From Lingula anatina (taxonomy: Eukaryota; Brachiopoda; Lingulata; Lingulida; Lingulidae), in NCBI RefSeq assembly GCF_001039355.2, contig NW_019775639.1, forward strand, positions 79,816 through 141,815: a stretch of DNA of 62,000 nt, in the 5' to 3' direction. Position numbers and translations under genes: made by a program. Positions 54,693 to 62,000 of this stretch are shown here, one piece after another; within the stretch, counting starts at the first letter, position 1; each line of letters opens with the position of its first letter. Under the pieces are notes generated by a model, which searched no databases, was not told the DNA's origin, and worked only from the letters and a program-made list of their open reading frames with translations.

Positions 54693-57537
54693 CCAATGAA
54701 AGTAAGTAGTTGAGAAGATGTAAAGCAAAGTTTGAAAATCGAAAGCTAAAAGCAAACTGCTCATCAAACTTACACTTTTTTGGATACATGAACTAACTAC
54801 ACGTGGAATAGATGCACAATTATTCGACCACTTTACATTATTTTCAAACTAAGCACTTTTTTCAATCAGCTTGAAACATATCGAAACTCTTTTAGGGTCC
54901 TCCATCGTATGAGACTATAAGTAAGATGCAGTATTTGGACATGTTCTTAAGGGAAGCGCTGCGACTACACCCTATCGCTCCAGAGTAAGTAGCCTCACTA
55001 ATATAATGCAAAATAAATCCAATTTTATTCTATATAAAAGTTGCGCATAAGCAGCAGCCATATCTCATTTTGCGCTACAGTACCTAACCGTTAGTGGCCA
55101 TTCATTTTTGCCCTCATTCTCACACGTCTTCAAAGAGTACACATTTTCCAGATCCTTCGCAAGGTGAAGGTTAAAAAGGTGACCTTCGCCAACACACCCC
55201 TAGGTCTGTGATCATCATTTTATTTTCCCGAAGCACACAGAAGGCATTACCATCAGTGTACCATCCCCAGAAATGCACTGCATGACGTCACGCTTAGCCC
55301 ACTGCGCATGCGTGCACTTTTAATGAGTTGCTAGATTGCCATAGGAAAATGAATGGGTTCGCGATTCGTGGGTAATTCGTGATAATTGACACACTTACGG
55401 CCTGGTGCCGATAGACAGCAACGCTGTGCTATGCATCAAGCAACTCCTGACCAAATATCGCTAGGGTTTTTTAAAAAAATATGTTGTACACACGTACTAA
55501 GAAGTTTGCCGTGTATTGCCTAGCCTACCCTCAGCAAAACGCACATATTTTCAGAAATAGTAATTTTAGACGGTAGATTCACTCAGAAACAAAGGCAAAC
55601 TAATTCGTTGCCGATAGCACCAGCAGATAGCAGCATCATACAGAGTCTGATTAAAAACTTTCATGGCAATTGAAGAACTATTACCACTGTACAATGGAGT
55701 CCAAAAAAAGCACTTAGCACAAATGTGAAACTGCCCAGTGCAAGGCCAAGAATTCAATCAGTATTTTCAATCATATTATCAGATTCTACATAAATTGATT
55801 GACAATATCACTACTCAGTATTTAACTAATCTCTAATCCAAAATTCCTATCATCATATAATAATAATGCAAAATTCTTCTTTCAGATTGCTATTTATTTT
55901 AAATTTTAATGCTGCAACTGTTCCAAAATAAACTTGTAGTAAAGGAAAAATGCAAATAAGAAGTGGAAGACCAATTTTACCCACATTATTCAATTATTTG
56001 ACTATAAAAAAATAAGATCGCGATTTAACAAATTAAAAAAATCTTTCATGAACTCTTTCATGAATAACATATTTAACAAAATTAAAGTTATATTAGTGGT
56101 AATGGCTTATTCTGGAATATATGACCTCTGCACATCATCAGTACCTGACTTGGTACAGTATAGTTACTACTTGGATACAGAGTTAGATTTAATAATGTAA
56201 CAATAAGAACAATATATATTACAATAAACTTCTCTGCACATGCCAGACGCTTGTTACCATGAACTAACACTACTTGACAATGAGCTGAGCACTTATCACA
56301 GAGTCTGTGTGCGATGCCATTGTTGTGCTGTGATGGGCTAGTTGAGTCACGTGAAGCCCTACTGTAGCGCCCTCGCGTATCGCGTGAATGCTGCGCATTT
56401 CTGGCCATGCGGTTTGTAGCTGTGAAAATAATGATAAAATGGATAACTCCGTAGTCAACCATAGGGAGCACGTGCTTTGTCCTGTAATTTTCCCTTACAA
56501 CAGCCACGCACTAAAAACGAATTCTAAAAAAAAATGTGATAATTTTTTTCGATGAAATAGGTTTTTTGATACCTCGTGTCGTAATAATTAAAAGTAAGAG
56601 TTCCTGAAAAAGTGGTGCGATCATTTTTAAAGGATTGAATCGCATCGGCTGATGCGCAATGAATTTTAATTCAAATTAAATTTTTAATTCAAATAAAAAT
56701 TTGTCAAACTACATCTATAAAGTAGTATGTTTTCATTAGTGAACCAGGGAGAACTGCACAGGAATCCAGCACAGTGATGGGTGTTCACATCCCCAAAGGC
56801 ATGAGTGTTCGCTATAACATATACAGTATCCACATGGATCCTGAGCACTGGGCACCCCCAGACCCCAGCCTCTTCCGTCCTGAACGGTAAGGTGCTGCCA
56901 TCTATCGACAATCATAGGATTTTGCTATTTATTTGAAGAAAGGTTTTGATTCTTTTTATTTTGACTTGATTTTTTTATTTGTTTATTTTATTTATTTTTA
57001 GACAAAGGTGAAACTTTAATTAAATCTCATTTTGGAGTTAACGTTTGAAATGTTTGAGGTATTAACTTTCAAGACTTATCACATTATCTTTTTCGTGTCA
57101 GTGACATATTCATCTTCACAATTACTATTGCACAAATTCATTTTGAGTCAAATTTAAGCATGCTTGTTTCCGCCCTGTAATTTGAAAGTCTAATGACCTC
57201 AGCCAGGCGCATTCATGCTCTGCAATAGTCGTGGGTAACTCTACGTCATCTTTGTGTTGTTCTTCTATCCAGGTTCACGGCAGAGAGGGTTGCTAAGCGT
57301 CACCCCATGGCCTGGCTTCCATTTGGGGCAGGCCCCAAAAACTGCATTGGTATGAGGTTCGCCCTGATGGAGGCCAAGATGACCTTGGCGTGTCTCGTGA
57401 AGAAGTTCAGCGTTGAGACCTGTGCTGAGACGCAGATTCCACTGGTTCACGTGGCTAGGGGCACGGTGCAGCCGGAGAAAGGTGTCACCGTGCGTCTTGC
57501 AAGGCGGAATGCGGTGGGCAATAAGACTACAGAATAG
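44670..57537 (+). CDS. Cytochrome P450, CYP3 clan
   Basis: Microsomal haem-thiolate monooxygenase. Exons: 44670-44722, 46678-46768, 48326-48378, 48771-48867, 48990-49109, 49473-49561, 49947-50101, 50362-50483, 52168-52353, 53870-54016, 54896-54984, 56740-56886, 57273-57537. They sum to 1614 bases (537 residues) and all phases match. An N-terminal membrane anchor ([16 protein letters not shown]) precedes [12 protein letters not shown]. Helix C has WKRLR (120-124), the I-helix AGYETT (334-339), the K-helix EALR (391-394), then FRPERF and the haem loop [10 protein letters not shown] with Cys474. [10 protein letters not shown] and KLTEKEIRAQ wording, as in CYP3A and thromboxane synthase, places it in the CYP3 clan. 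The substrate is unknown. Exons 6-8 recur at 50955-51823 after an N gap. The start has A at -3. Confidence 0.92.
44948..45850. mobile_element. Fragments of the CAGKGGC MITE family
   Basis: The left end at 44948 (CAGGGACAGATGCAGGATAA) and a block near 45790-45850 (TGTTTAGAACTATGATTTAG) match parts of the MITE at 33958-34199. About 800 bases between them are not part of that element. Probably a disrupted copy in P450 intron 1. Confidence 0.45.
46252..46413 (-). mobile_element. TTAA-flanked MITE, partial reversed copy
   Basis: The right end GAGTTATTATGACT abuts TTAA (46414-46417). The body is the reverse complement of the left half of the MITE at 42531 and breaks off around CTTAAGAG near 46255. 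It lies in P450 intron 1. Confidence 0.7.
47104..48093. mobile_element. 990-bp TIR element, relative of 42876-43776
   Basis: The left end GCTACTCTTACAACCGGTCG and the reversed right end GCCTCTCTTACAACCCGTCG form imperfect TIRs of about 30 bases. It is rich in CGTACG/ACGCAC words like its relative. TTAA follows the right end; the left flank reads ATAA. It lies in P450 intron 2 and has no ORF of note. Confidence 0.75.
49279..52044 (+). repeat. Duplicated P450 segment flanking an N gap
   Basis: Copy 1 (49279-50704) and copy 2 (50761-52044) are nearly identical, and their outer limits meet exactly at the N run. Each contains exons 6, 7 and 8. The second set is 50955-51043, 51285-51439 and 51702-51823. 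Differences are few, apart from an extra 142-base tandem copy in copy 1 (49591-49860). This pattern is expected when two alleles are placed end to end in an assembly. Confidence 0.85.
50705..50760. other. Assembly gap (56 N)
   Basis: The only multi-base N run. It lies at the junction of the two near-identical P450 segments. Confidence 1.
52421..52490. repeat. AACCGAGGAC repeats with a 20-base palindrome
   Basis: AACCGAGGAC occurs at 52421, 52453 and 52471. The third is followed at once by its reverse complement, giving a perfect palindrome at 52471-52490. It lies in P450 intron 9, shortly before the LINE copy. Confidence 0.85.
52565..53731 (+). mobile_element. LINE 3' end in P450 intron 9
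   Basis: The plus strand near 53400-53697 encodes [15 protein letters not shown], then [19 protein letters not shown] and [10 protein letters not shown], the C-terminal zinc-knuckle-like end (CxxC...HF...C) of a non-LTR reverse transcriptase, then stops. An (ATT)n tail follows at 53703-53731. The upstream part is frame-broken. The stretch 52577-53280 is repeated almost exactly at 61488-62000. Confidence 0.85.
54599..54692. repeat. (AAT)n microsatellite in P450 intron 10
   Basis: Two AAT runs are separated by GTCAACTGTACA, a word also present just upstream at about 54575. Possibly the tail of an old LINE insertion. Confidence 0.85.
54985..56739 (+). other. P450 intron 11, nothing recognised
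   Basis: About 1.75 kb of intron. Open frames on the minus strand (55566-55757, 56088-56507) show no domain motif. No transposon ends are seen. Confidence 0.5.
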
Positions 57538-57759
57538 ACATATTAGTTGAACATATTCACAAAGTTCCATAGCAAGTGTCACGATTGACGATGTTGTATG
57601 ACTTATATCTGTCAGAAATAATTAGCTTACATGTTTAAAGTAGAAAAAAATTGAGAAATGTGTTCCGTTTAAAATGTTCTATTGTGCGGATGGATGTCGA
57701 ATTTAGTTGACAAAGAACGGCATTATATTTGAAAGACATCAAAAAGGATGACTATTAAC

Positions 57760-58225
57760 GTGAACAAGTTTTAAGATATGTATATGATTCATTTTAAATT
57801 AAAATACATCCCTTAATATTGTATCAATATATTTTTACAGATATATTAAGTCTCTCTGCATGCTATTTTTTTTAAGAACACTAGGTAGGGTGTTATATAT
57901 TTCAGAATCATCAGTTAGGATTACTATTTCTGTGAACAAGTTTTAAGATATGTTTATAAATATCTTTATATGTCCCTTAATATCTTATCAATGTATTTTT
58001 CAAATATATTAAGTCACTTTGCATGTTTTTTAAGAACACTAGCTACACGGTTGGGTTTTTTATATGGCAGAGTCATCAGTTATGCTTACTATTTCTGTAA
58101 ACAAGTTTTAAGATATGTTTATAAATGTCTTTAACTTAAAATATGTCCCTTAATATGGTATCAGTGTAATTTTACAGATATATTGTCACTTTGCCTGCTT
58201 TTCTTTTCTTTTTTTTTTCAAATGA
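57760..58225 (+). repeat. Three-copy tandem repeat in the P450 3' flank
   Basis: The unit of about 165-172 bases starts at AACAAGTTTTAAGATATGT near 57762, 57934 and 58099. Each copy ends with TTTAAGAACACT or a variant and a CATCAGTTA/TTACTATTTCTGT stretch. It may be part of the P450 3' UTR; no canonical AATAAA was placed with confidence. Confidence 0.8.
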
Positions 58226-58229
58226 ACAC

Positions 58230-60150
58230 TGGCTAGGGTGAAATATCCTCCGTAATTCCAGCTCTACACTATGTTGGTATAGGCCTATAGATGTATGTAT
58301 ACCAATGTAAAGTGATGGATAAAAAGAATATTGCGTTTTTTTTATATAAATGTTGATCTATTAATGTGTTGCATTGTTAAATCTGACCACTTTATTGATT
58401 TACAAGTTCTGAGAATGGCAATAATTTGTCAAACCTTCGCGACAGTTCCTGGAACAAGGTTAATACACAGTAGACTTGGTTTAGTTCCACACACGTTACT
58501 GTTATTTCTGTTCTTTTCATGGTAAACACACTGTATATATTTATTAATGTCTGTTGTTATCAAATGATTTCCACTTTATTCGCACCCTCTGAAGAAATTA
58601 AGAACGCACGACCGTTAATATAATCAGAAGGTGTTCAAAATAAGCCTCTTAATACACTGTATCCTATAAGCCACAGTTTTATTACAGGTTTAAATCCATC
58701 AGTACAATTGTTAAACCACGTGCAACACAAATGTCTTACGGCGCCCTCCAAGCTTCGATACAAAAACTAGATGAATCGTTATTGGCTGAAAGGCACTGTT
58801 GTTTTCAACAAACGTTTACAACTTAATGGCGTCGTCCACTTGCAAAACGACGCTTCGACAACGTCGTAAAAGCTGTTAAAATGGAGACGGTTGCACGGAT
58901 TTGACACTTCCTCGACACTGTAGAAGAGTTAACGGACCGTTTATGCAGTGGCAGAGCACGGGTATTCACTGCAATCAAGATAAGAGGATCAAGGATGGGT
59001 CTTCTTACATAGGAGCGACATTATTGTAACCGCCGGCACCCTCCCACTGTCCCGTCCCTTCACCCTGGATCCCCCAGTGAATATATTGTACCACAAGTGG
59101 CATCATTTTAACCCTCAGGACCTTCCTACTGCACTGTCCCTTCCCCTTGATTATCCCAGTGATTATACCAATAGCGGCATTATTTTTACCCTTCTTAACC
59201 ATTTGTCTGATATGTGAACTGTATAAATACACGCAAGTGTTGCGCCCATGTTTTTCTTCACATTTATATTATGTTCTTATTTACCTACTTTTTATCTCAT
59301 TTTTTATATTTCTATGTTAAAGCTTTATCTTTTTGCCCTAATTTTATTCCTTTTAGAGATAACAATGTCAACAAAAACTACTTATACACTCTTTATTCGG
59401 AAAAAAGCAAAGCTAAAAGATGGAAATAAAATACGGTCCCTGTAAATATATACTATTTTCTACAATTTACCTCCTTTAAAGTACTGTACTGAAAACAGAA
59501 AATATCACTTAAAAGCAAATTTACCAAGCATTCAAAATTTTCAAATTGTGTCTTATGGTTACACCCCCTCCAATAAATATAATTATTAAAATAATAATTC
59601 AAAAAGAACACCAAAAGATATATATTCAACTGAAACAATATCATTTTCCAATCCACAAATTACAATTAAATTACAATTAATTAGATTAAGTGGAATTATA
59701 TCGTGTGTTCCCCAAGTTCCGTGTCCCTGTGACACCCAGTTAGTAGTACAATAACAAGGAATTAGAAACACTGTCAAAGCTACATATTACATTTTAAAGA
59801 CAGCACAGCGCCAAATATATCTTTAATTAACAAAACTTTCATTAAGCACCTTGACTATGGTAAGAAAAATTTAATATCATGAAAAAAAAAAAAAAAGAAA
59901 ACACCAAGCCAATCGACAAAGTGGACAGCAATTCTTATTCGAAGCTATGAAAAGAAACCTCTTAGTCACTCAGACCCATATCTTAAGAGAGTAAGCTAGA
60001 TAACTAAAACTGCAGTTGGCGCTCCCAATTTTCAGTTCTCATAGTCCGTATTCATATGGAATTCAGTCCTGTGTATACAGTCCTGTTTTGTTTGTCCATA
60101 TTTAATATTTCCCCACCGTAAATGTGTTTCCGCTGTGTGTGTTATTGTCA
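58230..60150. other. Intergenic, no gene seen
   Basis: AT-rich sequence between the P450 and the VWD gene. It contains a weak two-copy repeat of about 100 bases near 59000-59180 (CACTGTCCC and CCCAGTGA words). No coding exon is supported. Confidence 0.5.
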
Positions 60151-60159
60151 CTGTATCTT

Positions 60160-60691
60160 TTATGTTCGTTCAGGTAACAAGAAAGGTTTCCATGGCGGCA
60201 GACCAGGTGGATCGGGTGGGATCAAGTCGTCATAGTCGTTGGTCGCGTTCCCATTGTAGTCTCCGCAGATTCCACGTACCCCCAGGGCAGAGGCGCAATG
60301 TTTGCCAGTCATTTCTATCTCAACCGTGTGCAGGTAGACACTGACAGTCATTGGAACTGCATGGCAAACTATGAAGTACCCTCTGGGTGCAAGACTATCC
60401 CCTGTGACAAGTCCACCGGCATATACGAAAGGTGTATCAGTAATTTCGCCTGTGTCTCGTTTCTGGAAGGAAAATGCAAAAGATGTTGTTGTTTTTTCTG
60501 AATCACAGAAACAGTATAAACTACTGCAACATTTCTACAAGATAGGGTAGAACTAGGAAGATAGAAGTGGAATAGGGCTGGGGCTACATCTGACTCGGTT
60601 CGGGAAGGCAAATGCAAAACATTTTTTTAAAAATGCAATATTTATAATGAATAGCAAGCAGTTAATTAACAATATCGATTGTACTGCACTC

Positions 60692-60733
<42 letters not shown>

Positions 60734-61107
60734 CGGAGGGAGGGAGCGACAGCAAGGAACTTGCTACATAGACTTAATAGGTGGGTTTAAAATGTGTTAA
60801 CTGAATTGAAAACTAAAAGTAAAAAAAAAACTCACCCACAACGTCACAGTTGAGCCTAAATCAGCCTCGAAAAATTCACCTGAACACCCCACGTATACTC
60901 GTTTGATGCGTGTTCTAGGTCCTCCATTAAATAACTCTTGCTCCGTGACCACCCACCAACGACTACCCGTCCACGACATGACCATGATGCCGAATTTCGT
61001 AACGACTGGTAGACTGATAGTTTGAACAGGAGTGTTATAACTGAAGTGCAGGCCGTCAAACGTCTTGTAGCGAACATCGCCTCGTGCCCAACAAGTGGCA
61101 TTCGGAA
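60160..61107 (-). CDS. VWD-domain protein, last two exons
   Basis: Exon 61107-60836 (entry phase 1) reads VPNATCWARGDVRYKTFDG, then GLHFSYNTP and SRWWVVTEQELFNGG, the start of a von Willebrand D domain (the usual CxxxGDPHYxTFDG, with Val-Arg for Pro-His). It ends STVTLW at a gtgagt donor. Exon 60462-60160 continues in phase 0: YAGGLVTGD, GYFIVCHAVP, ALGVRGICGDYNGN (VWD C-terminal GLCGNFNG motif) and DYDDLIPPDPPGLPP, ending LPERT and TAA. The protein is secreted or extracellular by family. The 5' part lies beyond the LINE near 61488 or outside the window. No ortholog is named, because VWD occurs in vitellogenin-, mucin-, zonadhesin- and otogelin-type proteins. Confidence 0.85.
60694..60731. 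repeat. (GA)n microsatellite in the VWD-gene intron
   Basis: A pure GA run between the two VWD exons, followed by GGGA-rich sequence. Confidence 0.9.
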
Positions 61108-61487
61108 CTAAATGAACAGAAGATTCCAATTTTAAGTACATTCTAAAGGTATCAATGAATAATTATCTCAGCTTCAGATGGTTAAAATGTTTAAGTTTCG
61201 TGTTCTGTTGGCTAAAGGGTTGTGAGAATAGTGGAAATGAAGCAGGCTTCTAAATTAAAATAAATAAATAAAATAAAATAATAATAATACTAAAAGAAAA
61301 AAAAATCAACCAACATTTCGAACCTAACTTAGGTTAAATTTTCCGTGCTGCTTCCATGTAGTATACGAAATCGCACTAGTTCTAGGCCTGGATAAAATAA
61401 GAAATCCCCGTGTTGTGTGGTTCGTGAAATTACATGTAATTTTATTAAAAGTAAAACGCCGAAAAGGCAGAAAATATGTATATTATN

Positions 61488-62000
61488 CATGTGTGTGTAT
61501 ATGTGTGACTGTGTGACTGTGTGCATCTAAGGAGGAATTCAATGTTTCACGACAATGCATACACCGTAAATGATACTTATTCAAGCGAATTCCGCTGTAG
61601 CAATATTTGATAGAACCTGCTAATGTGGACGGTTCGAAACCGAATCCGTTTAAGTCTATAAATGGCACTCAGGATTAAAACGTTGTTAATGTAATAACTG
61701 TTTTAATATATAGAATTTTGGTAGGACAACATGAATGGGCGAGCACTGATTGTTAATAGTTAAAAAAAAAAAAATACCCACTTATTTTAGATAGAAAGCT
61801 TTAGCATTATTAAATATTGGTTGAAAATATGTATTATACAAACGGCTACAAAAATATCCTTAAAATAATTTTGAGTGAAGAAGTTGTATACGGAATGAAC
61901 TGAAATCAATGGGTCTGTGATTTACTTGTTATGAAAACATGTCAGATGTTTGTAAACTGTTTTTGATAAAACAAAGATTGAAATATAATTTTAAACAAGT
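61488..62000 (+). mobile_element. Second copy of the intron-9 LINE, running off the end
   Basis: Nearly identical to 52577-53280 but lacking about 190 bases (equivalent to about 52861-53051). Like the first copy it starts directly at a single N (61487). It continues past the window. Confidence 0.85.

Overview
The window is animal nuclear DNA. It has short phase-matched exons with GT-AG introns, AT-rich introns, microsatellites, LINE 3' ends and several DNA-transposon families. The gene content suggests a marine invertebrate: a secreted/membrane SRCR-EGF-VWA-ZP protein, a caspase, a CYP3-clan P450 and a VWD protein. I cannot fix the phylum. It is a draft assembly with a 56-base N gap (50705-50760) and four single Ns (9397, 13382, 52564, 61487) in or near low-complexity or repeated sequence.

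Layout. (1) 1-1000: a copy of the sequence that also lies at 20341-21490, just downstream of the next gene, followed by a tRNA-derived SINE-like element. (2) 1705-19552 (+): a mosaic receptor gene of about 25 exons. It encodes a signal peptide, Thr/Ser/Glu linkers, SRCR, EGF, SRCR repeated three times by a 2.7 kb tandem intragenic triplication, a partial EGF, VWA, a ZP module with furin site, and a C-terminal membrane segment. Several repeat modules carry lesions. (3) 21970-26668 (-): a ten-exon gene whose phases all fit, giving a 634-residue protein with an N-terminal PARP (ADP-ribosyltransferase) catalytic domain and a C-terminal caspase domain. This is the most striking object in the window. 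(4) 26.9-44.6 kb: about 18 kb with no host gene that I can support. It holds a CR1-like LINE, a diverged repeat array, a broken Harbinger element with an inverted partner, and nested TIR elements. (5) 44670-57537 (+): a thirteen-exon CYP3-clan P450 of about 537 residues. Exons 6-8 appear twice around the N gap, probably as two alleles. (6) 57.5-60.1 kb: 3' flank with a three-copy tandem repeat and no gene. (7) 60160-61107 (-): the last two exons of a VWD-domain gene, then a LINE copy at the window end that repeats one in P450 intron 9.

How the genes relate. Nothing suggests they act together. The receptor gene appears to sit in a tandem array, because its 3' flank recurs upstream of it. The PARP-caspase gene puts an ADP-ribosylating enzyme in the position where initiator caspases usually carry CARD or DED adaptors. 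That would couple ADP-ribosylation, or NAD+ status, to caspase activation or substrate choice. The coupling is inference; the domain order and the retained catalytic residues are read from the sequence.
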